Origin: CAJCJE01 sp035948315
Lineage (GTDB): Bacteria > Actinomycetota > Actinomycetes > Mycobacteriales > Pseudonocardiaceae
NCBI GenBank assembly: GCA_035948315.1
Contig: DASZJG010000095.1
Location: forward strand, 62,001-126,000
Direction: 5' to 3'
DNA: 64,000 bases
The first letter of the stretch is position 1. The number at the start of each line of letters is the position of its first letter. Below the pieces are notes generated by a model. The model was given only the letters and a program-made list of their open reading frames with translations. It ran no database searches and was not told where the DNA came from. This document shows, piece after piece, positions 17,257 through 26,143 of this stretch. Position numbers and translations under genes: made by a program.

Positions 17257-18666
17257 TTACTTCAGGGCCTTGACCAGGTCGGGGACGAACACCGACAGGT
17301 CGTCGATGGTGCCCCAGCCGGAGAGCACGTCGTAGCCACGCGCCGCGGTGAAGCCGGGCACGCTGCTGACGACGGGGTTGAGCTGGTTGGTGCTGGAGAC
17401 GATGTCGAGCACGCTGTCCTTCGCGCCGGCCGGGCCGAGCTTGGTGTAGAGGGCAGGGTCGACGTTGCCCAGGTTGTGGCCGTGGTTGGCCTGCACGGCC
17501 AGCGCCATGGCGCCTGCGAACAGCGGGCTGGCCTCGGAGGTGCCGTCCGTGCCGTGCATGGTGATGTCCGGGTAGGACCGCATCGCGCTGCCGGTGACGT
17601 TCTTGACGTCGCTCTGCCACGACGGCCGCGCGTACACGGCGGACAGCGCCGCGCCGGAGGAGCTGTTCTCGGCGACGGTGGCGTTGATGTTCCAGATGGT
17701 GTCCGGGGTCTTGGCGCGCTGCGCCGGAGTGGTCGGCGGGAAGACGCGGGTGTCCTGGTTCTCGCCCGCGAACGCGGTGCCGCCCACGGCGGTCACGTAC
17801 GGGGTGTCGGCAGGCCAGGCGCCCTCACGGAACGGGAAGAACGACGTGGCGTCGGACTCCCAGCTGGTCGGGCCGTTGTCGCCGGAGCAGGCGACCAGGG
17901 TGATGCCGGCCGCGCTGGCGCGCTTGAGCGTCGGGTCGAGCAGCTGCTTGGTCGCCGTGCGCGAGGGGAAGGTGTCCTCGCTGGCGTAGAAGGACATCGA
18001 CACCACGTTGGCGAGCTTGTGCACGCGCAGGTAGTCGATGGCGGTCATCATCTCGGGCAGGCCGACCATGCCCTCGGTCTCGTCGACCGGGGTGGCCGCG
18101 ACGATGATGGTCGCGCTGGGCGCCAGCTCGTGCACGGACTCGACGTCCAGGTCGGTCTCGCCGGCCCAGCCGAGGCAGTCGGAGTAGGCGGTCGGGTTGC
18201 TGGTCTGCAGCGACGCGCAGCTCGGCACCGCACCGGCCGGTTCGAGCTGGGACACCTGGGCGGGCGGCAGGCCCTCGTCGGTGTCGAAGGTGCTCATCAC
18301 CTGGCCGATGTTCGGGTCGCCGAAGGAGTCGATGACGGCGACGGTGGCACCGGCGCCGGTGATGCCGGCGTTCCACTCGGTCGGCGCGCCGTACGCGGTC
18401 GCCCTCGGGAACAGCGTCGCCGCCTGTGCCATCGAGGCGTTCGCCCTGCCCCTGACCGCGCCGCTGGCGGCCAGGATGCGCTCCATCGCCTTGGCTCTGC
18501 CCTGTGCGGTCGGCTGCGCGCCGACCTGCTCCTGGGCGGCGGAGAAGTGGTGTCTCGCCGGTGCCTTGGCGGCGGCCGTCGTGCCGGCCGTGGCCGGCAC
18601 CGCGAGTGCGCCGAGCGTGACGACGGTCGCCGCCACCCCGACCACCACGGTACGTGGTAAACCCAT
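17257..18666 (-). CDS. secreted S53 (sedolisin) serine-carboxyl peptidase
   Basis: A 469-aa exported protease. A signal peptide (residues 1-28, cleavage near ATAG) is followed by a short linker and the catalytic domain. The sedolisin residues are present: E170 and D174 in GWAGETDLDVES (ExxxD), oxyanion D263 in CSGDNG, nucleophile S377 in GTSEASPLFAG. S53 enzymes work at acid pH. The usual ~170-200-aa inhibitory prodomain is missing; only about 60 residues separate signal and catalytic domain. Leucine 3 is a TTA codon (18658-18660, complement). It is divergent from an S8-like protease, with 288 bp between them. Confidence 0.88.
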   Translation of the reverse strand: MGLPRTVVVGVAATVVTLGALAVPATAGTTAAAKAPARHHFSAAQEQVGAQPTAQGRAKAMERILAASGAVRGRANASMAQAATLFPRATAYGAPTEWNAGITGAGATVAVIDSFGDPNIGQVMSTFDTDEGLPPAQVSQLEPAGAVPSCASLQTSNPTAYSDCLGWAGETDLDVESVHELAPSATIIVAATPVDETEGMVGLPEMMTAIDYLRVHKLANVVSMSFYASEDTFPSRTATKQLLDPTLKRASAAGITLVACSGDNGPTSWESDATSFFPFREGAWPADTPYVTAVGGTAFAGENQDTRVFPPTTPAQRAKTPDTIWNINATVAENSSSGAALSAVYARPSWQSDVKNVTGSAMRSYPDITMHGTDGTSEASPLFAGAMALAVQANHGHNLGNVDPALYTKLGPAGAKDSVLDIVSSTNQLNPVVSSVPGFTAARGYDVLSGWGTIDDLSVFVPDLVKALK

Positions 18667-18954
18667 CGGTAAGCCCTTTCCCCAAAAAACTCGTCAGATA
18701 GTCCATTCCGGACGCTGGTGTCCGGCGACCCGCCGCGCAGACCATCATGGCGCCCCGGTCCGGTCAAGAGACGAAAGTCGGGAAAACTCGGGCAGCGCAG
18801 GGTGGTCGGGACCGTTCGGTGCCGTCCTGGCTAGGGGAATCAGGTGAGAAAAACGCGCGAAGATTGCGCCTTTAGTATTATCACGCAGATCCGCATTTCC
18901 GGCTAGGGTCAAGGAAGTTTCGCTATTCGGCGTCGGACGAAAGCGGGTTGTGCG

Positions 18955-21510
18955 GTGGGTGTTCGCGCTGGTGCGGGCGTGGTGGTCGCCTTGGGGACGG
19001 CCGTGCTGCTCGGGGTGTTGGGATTATCCGGACCGGCCTTGGGCGCGCCGGTGAACGGAACCGCGGGCAATGGCGGAGCCGTGATCGTGGTGCTGAAGAA
19101 TCAGCACAATAGCGGCCAGTTCGCCGCATTGAACGCCAGCCGGGAAGGCGTGGTGCGGGCCGACCAGAGCGGAGTGCTGGCGCAGGTGCGCGCGCACGGC
19201 GGCACCGACGTGCGTCAACTGGTGAGCGTGAACGCGGTCGCCGCGAACCTCTCCGCGAGCGCGGTCGCCGCGCTGAGCGCCGATCCCTCGGTCGCCGAGA
19301 TCGTGCCGGACGTGCGCGTCCCGTTCCTGGGCACGCCGGAGCAGCCCGCCGGCCGACGCGCGGTCAGCCCGAAGATCTGCCCGCCCGACCCGGCCAAGCC
19401 CTTCCTGGAACCGGAAGCGCTGACGGTCACGCACGACGATCAGGCTGTGGGCATCGCCAACGGCAAAGGCGTGATCGTGGCCATCGACGGCATGAACGAC
19501 CTGGCCGGCAACCCCAACCTGATCCGGCCGGACGGCTCGCACGTGGTGCTCGACTCGCCGACGCCCAACGCGAACAACGGCAACGACGAGAGCTTCGGCG
19601 ACGCGTCCGTGGTCGCCGCGCAGGGCGTGGTCACCTACGACTACTCGAAGGAACTGCCGTTTTCCGGCCTGCCGACCGGGTGCACGTTCCAGATCAAGGG
19701 CCTCGCGCCGGGCGCGTCCCTGGTCGACGCGGCCAACACCGACACGCCGGGCACGCAGGCCCAGCGTGAACGACAGGGCGAACTCGAGTCGCGGATCATC
19801 GCCGGCATCGACAACGCGGTGCAGAAGCTGCACGCGAACGTGATCTCCCAGTCCTTCGGCTTCGATCAGCAGGGCGGCGTGAACCTGTTGTTCCAGGCCG
19901 ACGACGCCGCGGTCGCAGCCGGGGTCACCGTGGTCGCGTCCTCCGGCGACAGCGGCTCGTCCGGCACGGTGATCCTGCCGGCCAGTGATCCGAACGTGAT
20001 CGCGGTCGGCGCGACCGACACGCTGCGGCTGCGCGCCCAGGCCGACGGCTACGGCGACTGGGTCAGTGACAACCTGGCCGCGCTGTCCTCCGGCGGCCCC
20101 GCCGCCAACGACAAGGTCGTCGATCTGGTGGCGCCCGGCGATTCCAGCGCGGTCTCGTGCAACCCGGCCGCCGCGCAGAGTGGCTGCCCGACCAACACGC
20201 AGACCGAAACCTTCCGTGGCACCAGCATGTCCGCGCCGATCGTGGCGGGCGCGGCGGCCGACGTCATCCAGGCGTACGCGGATTCGCACGGCGGCGCCAA
20301 GCCGGCGCCCGCGCTGGTCAAGCAGCTGCTCGCCGGTACCGCGACCGACCTCGGCGCGCCGGCCGACCAGCAGGGTTCCGGGCTGCTCGACGTGTACGCG
20401 GCGGTGCGCGCGGCCCAGCAGGAGCCGGGCGGGTCGACCGCGGCGTCCGACCAGCCGGGCCTGATCCCTTCAGCGTCCCAGGTGGACATCGCGGGCAACG
20501 GCGGTTCGACCACGACGGCCAAGGTCAGCCTGTACAACGCCGGCGCCAAGCCGACGACGGTGACCGGAAAGTTCCGCGAACTGAGTCAGCCGAGCCAGAT
20601 CGGCAAGACCGCGACCGAGCAGATCACCGCGCCCGCACCGGGTGCCCCGATCCCGGCGCAGGGTTCGCCTGCTGCCGCGCCGATCACGTTCACCGTGCCG
20701 GGCGGGCTCGCCCAGTTCAACGCGGACATGATCATCCCGGATCCGAAGAACAGCACCGATGTCGGCGTGACGCTGTTCGACCCGAAGGGCAGGCTCGCCC
20801 AGATCTCCTACTCCTACAACGCCGACTTCGCGGGCGCCGGCCCGGCACCCAACGACCAGCACGTGGAGATCCAGGCACCGCAGGCCGGCACCTGGACCGC
20901 GAAGTTCTTCTGGAACGCGGGCGACGTGCCGTTGGAGGACCCGCCCGCCAAGCCGGGCAGTTACCGCGGCGCCATGTCCTTCCACGTCACCGGCCAGACC
21001 GACGTGTTCGGCGCGAGCACCACGCCGGTCACCATCCCCGCGCACGCCAGCGCGACCGTGCCGCTGACGGTGGCCTTCCCGACCGCGCCCGGCGACCACC
21101 CGGAGTCCGTGCAGTTCACCGGTAGCACGGGCGCGCGGCTGTCCGTGCCGGTCTCCCGGCGCACGCTGATCCCGGCCGGGGGCGGCGCGTTCAGCACGAC
21201 GATCACCAGCACGGTCGCCCGCGACCTCGGCCAGCTGAGCAGCTACGACGTGGATGTGCCGGCGGGGAAGGCGAACCTGGACGTCACGTTCCAGACCGCG
21301 GACACCAGCAAGAACAACACCTACACCTACTACCTGGTCGACCCGAGCGGGAAGGTCGCCGCGCAGTCGGCCGCCAACGCGACCGGCAAGGCCGACCTGC
21401 ACGTCGCGTCCCCGGCGGCGGGCCGGTGGGAGGTGGACGTGCAGCTCGACCTGACGATCAGCGGCAAGGAGTTCACCCAGACCGTGGCCGGGACATTGAG
21501 CTACAAGTAG
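18955..21510 (+). CDS. secreted subtilase-fold protein with altered catalytic residues and C-terminal beta domains
   Basis: An 851-aa exported protein. Signal peptide residues 1-30; an inhibitor-I9-like prodomain (VIVVLKNQ... VAEIVPDV) to about 122. The subtilase core has D178 (VIVAIDGM) and the serine motif RGTSMSAP (S424). The catalytic His motif HGTH is absent: the equivalent segment reads ESFGDASVVAAQG (E212, D216), and the oxyanion position is Asp (SSGDSG, D332), as in sedolisins. Residues about 500-851 form beta-sandwich domains. It may be an atypical protease or a pseudoenzyme. Leucine 24 is TTA (19024-19026). The 288-bp divergent gap upstream contains TAGTATTATCA at about 18873, a possible -10 region. 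Confidence 0.8.
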   Translation: MGVRAGAGVVVALGTAVLLGVLGLSGPALGAPVNGTAGNGGAVIVVLKNQHNSGQFAALNASREGVVRADQSGVLAQVRAHGGTDVRQLVSVNAVAANLSASAVAALSADPSVAEIVPDVRVPFLGTPEQPAGRRAVSPKICPPDPAKPFLEPEALTVTHDDQAVGIANGKGVIVAIDGMNDLAGNPNLIRPDGSHVVLDSPTPNANNGNDESFGDASVVAAQGVVTYDYSKELPFSGLPTGCTFQIKGLAPGASLVDAANTDTPGTQAQRERQGELESRIIAGIDNAVQKLHANVISQSFGFDQQGGVNLLFQADDAAVAAGVTVVASSGDSGSSGTVILPASDPNVIAVGATDTLRLRAQADGYGDWVSDNLAALSSGGPAANDKVVDLVAPGDSSAVSCNPAAAQSGCPTNTQTETFRGTSMSAPIVAGAAADVIQAYADSHGGAKPAPALVKQLLAGTATDLGAPADQQGSGLLDVYAAVRAAQQEPGGSTAASDQPGLIPSASQVDIAGNGGSTTTAKVSLYNAGAKPTTVTGKFRELSQPSQIGKTATEQITAPAPGAPIPAQGSPAAAPITFTVPGGLAQFNADMIIPDPKNSTDVGVTLFDPKGRLAQISYSYNADFAGAGPAPNDQHVEIQAPQAGTWTAKFFWNAGDVPLEDPPAKPGSYRGAMSFHVTGQTDVFGASTTPVTIPAHASATVPLTVAFPTAPGDHPESVQFTGSTGARLSVPVSRRTLIPAGGGAFSTTITSTVARDLGQLSSYDVDVPAGKANLDVTFQTADTSKNNTYTYYLVDPSGKVAAQSAANATGKADLHVASPAAGRWEVDVQLDLTISGKEFTQTVAGTLSYK

Positions 21511-21527
21511 CCCGCTACGCTCTCGCC

Positions 21528-22010
21528 GTGTCCTCGTTATGGGAGATCGCCGGCTACATCGCCGCGTCGGGCGGCATCGGCGGCGTGGTCGCCGCGCTGC
21601 TGTCCGAGGACAAGGGCTTCGTACTGCCGACCAGGATGACCAACGCCGCCGACGGCACCAAGTCCAACGTGATCCGGCCCGGCTTCATCGGCCTGATCCT
21701 CATCGGCGCGATCGCGGCGACCGTGTCGTGGGCGCTCTACGGCCCGGCCGCCGACCTGGTGCTGCTCAGCACGTCCGCCAACGGCCAGGCAGCCGGCTCG
21801 GCCAACCTCACCCTGGCCGCGATCGGCGGCGCGGTGCTGGTCGGCTCGGGCGGGTCCAAGTGGATCTCCGGCCAGGTCGACAAGACCCTGCTCCGGCAGA
21901 CCGCGAGCGTCGCGGCCGGCCGTCAACCGGCCGACGCCCAGGTGGCGCATTTGATCGCCACCGCAGCGCCGTCCCAGGCGCTCCAGGCGGCGCAGACCAT
22001 GAAGGTCTGA
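21528..22010 (+). CDS. small multi-pass membrane protein of unknown function
   Basis: A 160-aa protein that follows the S8-like gene by 17 bp. Three hydrophobic segments are visible: about 5-22 (EIAGYIAASGGIGGVVAAL), 49-68 (FIGLILIGAIAATVSWAL) and 88-104 (LTLAAIGGAVLVGSGG). The C-terminal 45 residues are soluble (VDKTLLRQTASVAAGRQ). I chose GTG 21528 because the first membrane helix follows directly; no ribosome-binding site is visible, so coupling to the upstream gene is likely. The layout recalls phage holins and small membrane sensors but no family is certain. Confidence 0.6.
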   Translation: MSSLWEIAGYIAASGGIGGVVAALLSEDKGFVLPTRMTNAADGTKSNVIRPGFIGLILIGAIAATVSWALYGPAADLVLLSTSANGQAAGSANLTLAAIGGAVLVGSGGSKWISGQVDKTLLRQTASVAAGRQPADAQVAHLIATAAPSQALQAAQTMKV

Positions 22011-22024
22011 TGTAGACGGTCGGG

Positions 22025-22714
22025 TCAGCGCGCCGCGATCTCACCGAGCAGGTCGGCGAGGTCCTTCGGACGCGACCACATGGGCCAGTGGCTGGTGGGC
22101 AGGTCGACGTAGCTGACGTCGTGCAGTTCGGCCAGGCCGTCCATCCACGAGTAGCCCTCCGCGACCGCTGCCTTGACCTGATCGGCCGGGAACGCGGTGC
22201 AGATGACCGTGCTCGGCACGTCGAGCCGGCCCGGGTTGGCCAGGCTGGGGCGCTCGCGCAGCGCGGCGGCCGGTTCGGGGACGGCGCGGGCGCGGAACTC
22301 GTCGAGCTGGTCCGCGCTGATGCCCTCGAGGTTCTCGTCGAGGTCGGCCCAGTCCGGCAGCGGCCATTCGGGGCCCGCGAAGTCGGGGCGGATCGCGCCG
22401 GAGCCGGGCGTGGTGTCCACGTAGACCATGGCGGCGATCCGCTCGGGCAGCCGGTCGCTGGCCGCGTAGCCGGGCACGCTCGCGCCACTGTGCACGGCGA
22501 GTACGGCAGGCGCGGACGCGGCCGAGAGCGCGGTGCAGATCGCGTCGACGTGGTCGGCGAGGGTGATCACCGAGCGGTCGGCGGCGGGCGAGTCGAGACC
22601 GGGCAGGGTGAGCGCGGTGACCTCGTGGCCCTGCGCGCGCAGTTGCGCGGCGACCTCGTCCCAGGCCCACGCGCCGAGCCAGAAACCGGGTACCAGGATG
22701 ATGGGTGCTGCCAT
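22025..22714 (-). CDS. alpha/beta hydrolase (EstC/PIR7-like)
   Basis: A 229-aa alpha/beta hydrolase. N-terminal IILVPGFWLGAWAWDEVAAQLR matches the oxyanion-strand region of the EstC/hydroxynitrile-lyase-like group. The nucleophile elbow is AVHSGASVPGY (Ser in HSG context), followed by an acidic loop and a C-terminal histidine (TSHWPMWSRP). Substrate unknown; small esters are likely. The ATG at 22712-22714 was chosen over one 17 codons upstream because homologous sequence begins here. It is convergent with the membrane protein gene, 14 bp apart. Confidence 0.85.
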   Translation of the reverse strand: MAAPIILVPGFWLGAWAWDEVAAQLRAQGHEVTALTLPGLDSPAADRSVITLADHVDAICTALSAASAPAVLAVHSGASVPGYAASDRLPERIAAMVYVDTTPGSGAIRPDFAGPEWPLPDWADLDENLEGISADQLDEFRARAVPEPAAALRERPSLANPGRLDVPSTVICTAFPADQVKAAVAEGYSWMDGLAELHDVSYVDLPTSHWPMWSRPKDLADLLGEIAAR

Positions 22715-22814
22715 GCCGCAAACGGTACGGGCCGGCACCGACAATCGCAGGTCATCCCGGCGCAAGCCCTGCTGACCAGCGCCGGAGCGTTCACCGACGG
22801 GGACTTTTGTTAAT

Positions 22815-22825
22815 ACTTAATAAGT
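22815..22825. promoter_or_regulatory. AT-rich palindrome upstream of alginate lyase
   Basis: ACTTAATAAGT is an 11-bp perfect palindrome in the AT-rich segment 22805-22830, about 150 bp upstream of the lyase start and 100 bp from the divergent hydrolase start. A possible operator; no regulator is known. Confidence 0.3.
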
Positions 22826-22899
22826 GACTCGACATCTTCGGCACTCCCGGCGTTGACGTGAGCACCCTCCGCAAGTAACTTTCCGGCACATGCCGAGTA

Positions 22900-22915
22900 T
22901 GTGATGGTGTTCACG
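22900..22915 (+). promoter_or_regulatory. CRP-like box upstream of alginate lyase
   Basis: TGTGATGGTGTTCACG matches the CRP/GlxR consensus TGTGA-N6-TCACA at nine of ten positions. It sits 60 bp upstream of the lyase ATG. Two similar boxes occur upstream of the chitinase (30746) and the beta-helix protein (54359). Confidence 0.5.
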
Positions 22916-22974
22916 TACATGAACGGCAGATCGGAATTTGAACGCCGATCTCTCCACAGCGAAGGAGATGTGCA

Positions 22975-23754
22975 ATGGCGCACCATCGAATGATCCGGGT
23001 GTTGGGCGTCGGTGCGGGAGCACTCACGCTCGCGCTGCTGGCCGGCACGGCAGGCGCGGCACCAGCACTCAACACTGGTTCCGCTCCCGGCGGCAACTTC
23101 AATCTGTCCGTCTGGGAACTCCAGGAGCCGATCGGCTCGCCGGGCTCGCCGAAGACGATCAGCCCAGCCCAGCTCCAAGGGGCCAACGGTTACCAGGACA
23201 GCTACTTCTACACCAACAAGTCCGACGGCTCGATGGAGTTCTGGGATCCGGAGAACGGCGTGAAGACGCCGAACTCCAACTATGCCCGGTCCGAACTGCG
23301 CGAGATGAACTCCAGCGGTTCCCCGGCTGCCTGGTCCCTGCCCGGCACGCACACGCTCAGTGCGACGGTCAAGGTCACCAAGGTGCCCGATCACGTGTGC
23401 GTCGGCCAGATCCATGCCACCGACCCCCGCACGACCAAGCCGCTGGCCGAGCTGTACTTCCACAGCAGCGGCGAGATCCAGATCGGCATCGAGAACGGGC
23501 CATCGGGCGGGCAGACGGCGCACACGGTCGGAAACGTTCCGCTGGGCCAGCAGTTCAGCTACGTCATCCAGGTGACCGGTGGCAACACGATCAGCGTGAG
23601 CATCAACGGAAGCAAGCACAGCTTCGCGATTCCGTCCGGGTGGAAGGGCTACCAGCAGTACTTCAAGGCGGGCGACTACGACCAGAGCAGCGGCAGCAGC
23701 TCGACGGTCGGCGCCACGGTGCAGTTCTACGCACTGACCGTGCAGCACAGCTGA
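22975..23754 (+). CDS. secreted polysaccharide lyase family 7 (alginate lyase)
   Basis: A 259-aa exported protein with a signal peptide to about residue 29 (ALLAGTAGAAPA). All three PL7 signatures are present: RSELR (105-109), QIH (145-147) and YFKAGDYDQ (229-237), which form the cleft and carry the catalytic Gln/His/Arg/Tyr. QIH, rather than QVH, is associated in this family with preference for guluronate-containing stretches. It cleaves alginate by beta-elimination outside the cell. ATG at 22975 is preceded by GAAGGAG (22961-22967). A CRP-like box lies upstream, consistent with carbon control. Confidence 0.93.
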   Translation: MAHHRMIRVLGVGAGALTLALLAGTAGAAPALNTGSAPGGNFNLSVWELQEPIGSPGSPKTISPAQLQGANGYQDSYFYTNKSDGSMEFWDPENGVKTPNSNYARSELREMNSSGSPAAWSLPGTHTLSATVKVTKVPDHVCVGQIHATDPRTTKPLAELYFHSSGEIQIGIENGPSGGQTAHTVGNVPLGQQFSYVIQVTGGNTISVSINGSKHSFAIPSGWKGYQQYFKAGDYDQSSGSSSTVGATVQFYALTVQHS

Positions 23755-23758
23755 CGCG

Positions 23759-24520
23759 TCAGGCGATGTCGTCGGGCAGCCTCGGCACCGCCGCGAGCAA
23801 CTCGCGGGTGTAGGGGTGGGTCGGAGTGCGCAGGACCGTCGCGCTCCGACCCTGCTCCACGATTTCCCCGTCGCGCAACACCAACAGCTGATCGCACAGG
23901 CGGTGCACGACGCCGATGTCGTGCGACACCAGGATCAGCGACAGGTTCAGGCGCACGGCCAGATCGGCGACCAGCTCGATGATCTTCTCGCGGACGGACG
24001 CGTCCAACGCGGAGAACGGCTCGTCGCCGACCAGCAGCCTCGGGCGGGGCGCGAGCGCGCGGGCGATCGCGATCCGCTGCCGTTGGCCGCCGGAGAACTG
24101 GTGCGGGTAGCGCGTTGCCGCGTCCGGTTCCAGGTCGACCTCGGCCAGCACCTCGGCGATCCGCGCGGCGTGATCCTCCCGCACGCCAAGGCATTCCAGC
24201 GGTTCGGCGATGATCTCACGCACCCGCATGCGCGGATCGAGCGAGCCGCGCGGGTCCTGGAACACCACCTGCACCTCGCGCCGGAACCAGTGCAGCGCGC
24301 TCGCTTTCTCGGCCCGGACTTCGCGATCGCGGAAGCGCACCGTGCCCGAATCCGGCTTGTCCAGGCCGAGCAGCAGCCGCAACAGCGTGGACTTGCCCGA
24401 GCCGGACTCGCCGACGATGCCCAGCCGGCCGCCCTCGGCCACGGTGAAGCTCGCGTCCCGCACGGCCTGCGTGCGGCGGGGGCGCGCGAAGGAGCGGTTC
24501 AGGCGCTCAGCTACCAGCAT
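23759..24520 (-). CDS. oligopeptide/dipeptide ABC transporter ATP-binding protein (DppF/OppF-like)
   Basis: A 253-aa ABC ATPase: Walker A GESGSGKS (36-43), Q-loop FQDP, signature FSGGQRQR, Walker B LLVGDEP, H-loop VSHD. It couples ATP hydrolysis to peptide (or other family-5 substrate) import together with the partner ATPase encoded just upstream, which it overlaps by 14 bp. Length is a little short for OppF because the C-terminal oligopeptide extension is trimmed (PYTRELLAAVPRL is present). Last gene of a six-gene minus-strand operon. Confidence 0.92.
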   Translation of the reverse strand: MLVAERLNRSFARPRRTQAVRDASFTVAEGGRLGIVGESGSGKSTLLRLLLGLDKPDSGTVRFRDREVRAEKASALHWFRREVQVVFQDPRGSLDPRMRVREIIAEPLECLGVREDHAARIAEVLAEVDLEPDAATRYPHQFSGGQRQRIAIARALAPRPRLLVGDEPFSALDASVREKIIELVADLAVRLNLSLILVSHDIGVVHRLCDQLLVLRDGEIVEQGRSATVLRTPTHPYTRELLAAVPRLPDDIA

Positions 24521-25310
24521 CGGGATCTCCCGGCGTCGGGAAGGCCGCCGCCCGCGCGGCGCGGAGCAGTTCGGCGGTGTGCGGGTCGTGCCGGCCGTGC
24601 GCGAGCGCGGCGATGTCGGTCCGTTCGACGAGTTTCCCGTCCGCCAGCACGACCAGGCCGCTCACCACGCTGCTCAGCACGGCCAGGTCATGCGTGATGA
24701 ACAGCAGGCTCGCGCCCTGCTCGTCGACCAGATCGCGGAGCAGCGCCAGGATCTCCGCCTGCACGGTCACGTCCAGTGCGGTGGTCGGCTCGTCCGCGAT
24801 CAGCACGGCGGGCTCGCAGGCCAGCGCGATCGCGATGCCGACTCGCTGCCGCTGGCCGCCGGAGAGCTGGTGCGGGAACCCACGCACGATCCGATCCGGA
24901 TCGGGTAGGCCGACCTTGTCCGCCAGTTCGATCGCCCTGGCGCGGGCTGCTCCGCGCGACAGGCCGCGGTGCAGGCGCAGCGGCTCGGCGAGCTGCTTTC
25001 CGATGCGCATCAACGGGTTCAACGCGGTCATCGGTTCCTGGAAGACCATGGCCAGCTGCTCGCCACGGATCTTCGCCAGCGCACGGTCGGGCAGGCCGAG
25101 CAGTTCGCGACCGTGCAGCCGGACGCTGCCGGTCACGGTCGCCTCCTCGGGCAGCAGGCCGATCGCGGCCAGCGCGGTCAGCGACTTGCCCGAGCCGGAC
25201 TCACCGATCATGCCCAGCCGCTCGCCCGCCTCCAGCGCGAAACTCACCCCGTCGACGACGGTCTTCCCTCCGATTCGGACAGTGAGGTCGGTGATCTCCA
25301 ACAGCGTCAT
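24507..25310 (-). CDS. oligopeptide/dipeptide ABC transporter ATP-binding protein (DppD/OppD-like)
   Basis: A 267-aa ABC ATPase: Walker A GESGSGKS (36-43), QEPMTALNP after the Q-loop (typical of OppD/DppD), signature LSGGQRQR (149-156), Walker B AVLIADEPTTALD (168-180), H-loop FITHD. ATG at 25308-25310 overlaps the upstream permease stop (ATGA), and its own end overlaps the next ATPase, so the two subunits are probably made in equal amounts. The C-terminal Fe-S cysteine cluster found in many OppD proteins is absent. Confidence 0.92.
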   Translation of the reverse strand: MTLLEITDLTVRIGGKTVVDGVSFALEAGERLGMIGESGSGKSLTALAAIGLLPEEATVTGSVRLHGRELLGLPDRALAKIRGEQLAMVFQEPMTALNPLMRIGKQLAEPLRLHRGLSRGAARARAIELADKVGLPDPDRIVRGFPHQLSGGQRQRVGIAIALACEPAVLIADEPTTALDVTVQAEILALLRDLVDEQGASLLFITHDLAVLSSVVSGLVVLADGKLVERTDIAALAHGRHDPHTAELLRAARAAAFPTPGDPDAGS

Positions 25311-26143
25311 GACACGTCTCGCAGGCGCGGATCGGTGGCCTCGCGCAGGGCGTCGCCGAGCAGGTTCAGCCCGAGCACGGTGACCACGACGGCCAGACCC
25401 GGCCAGATGACCAGCAGCGGCCGGGCCGCGAGGTATGCCTGTTGCTCGGCGAGCATGCCGCCCCAGGACGGCGTGTTCGGGCTGGTGCCGTAGCCGAGGT
25501 AGGTGAGCGCGGCCTCGGCGAGCACGGCAAGGGCCATGGTCAGCGACAGCTGCACGATCAGCGTCGGCGCGATGTTGGGCAGCAGGTGCCTGCGGACGAT
25601 CCGGCCGGTGCTGGCGCCGCACGCCTGCGCGGCGAGCACGTAGTCGGTGCCGCGCACCGCGTTGATCTCGCCGCGCGCCACCCGCGCCACGTTCACGCCG
25701 AACCCGATGCCGATCGCGACCACGGCCGTTGTCGTCGAGCCGCCGTAGACGGCGGCCAGGATCATCGCCAGCAGCAGCACCGGGAACGCGATCAGGATGT
25801 CGATCAGCTGCACGACCGTGGCGCCGATCCAGCGCGGGGTCACGGTCGCGGCCAGCGCGAGCAGGATGCCGACGACGCCCGCGATCAGCATGGCCAGGAT
25901 CGCGGTGAGCAGGGTTTCCCGGCTGCCGGCCAGCAACTGGCTGAACTGGTCGTGGCCGAGCCGGTCCGTGCCGAGCAGATGGCCGTTGGCGAAGGGCAGC
26001 AGCCAGGCATGGTCCGGGTCGGTCGCGGTGGGGTCGAACGGCGTCCACATCCATGAGACCACGCTGGCCAGCACCAATCCGAGCAGCACGACCATCCCGA
26101 AGATGCCGGTCGGCTTGTGCCACAACGCGCGCAGCACGGTCAT
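25307..26143 (-). CDS. oligopeptide/dipeptide ABC transporter permease (DppC/OppC-like)
   Basis: A 278-aa permease with about six membrane helices. It has the OppC-type N-terminus (first TM, then 'PFDPTATDPDHAWLLPFANGHLLGTDRLGHDQFSQLL' loop, LGTD-x-G-x-D being the hallmark) and the EAA loop (VARGEINAVRGTDYVLAAQACGAS). It pairs with the DppB-like protein upstream to form the channel. Starts and stops overlap neighbours by 4 bases on both sides. Confidence 0.92.
   Translation of the reverse strand: MTVLRALWHKPTGIFGMVVLLGLVLASVVSWMWTPFDPTATDPDHAWLLPFANGHLLGTDRLGHDQFSQLLAGSRETLLTAILAMLIAGVVGILLALAATVTPRWIGATVVQLIDILIAFPVLLLAMILAAVYGGSTTTAVVAIGIGFGVNVARVARGEINAVRGTDYVLAAQACGASTGRIVRRHLLPNIAPTLIVQLSLTMALAVLAEAALTYLGYGTSPNTPSWGGMLAEQQAYLAARPLLVIWPGLAVVVTVLGLNLLGDALREATDPRLRDVS

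Noticed and set aside
22025..22714. Biosynthetic cluster around the AfsR-like regulators
   Set aside because: No PKS, NRPS, terpene or RiPP core gene is present anywhere in the window.
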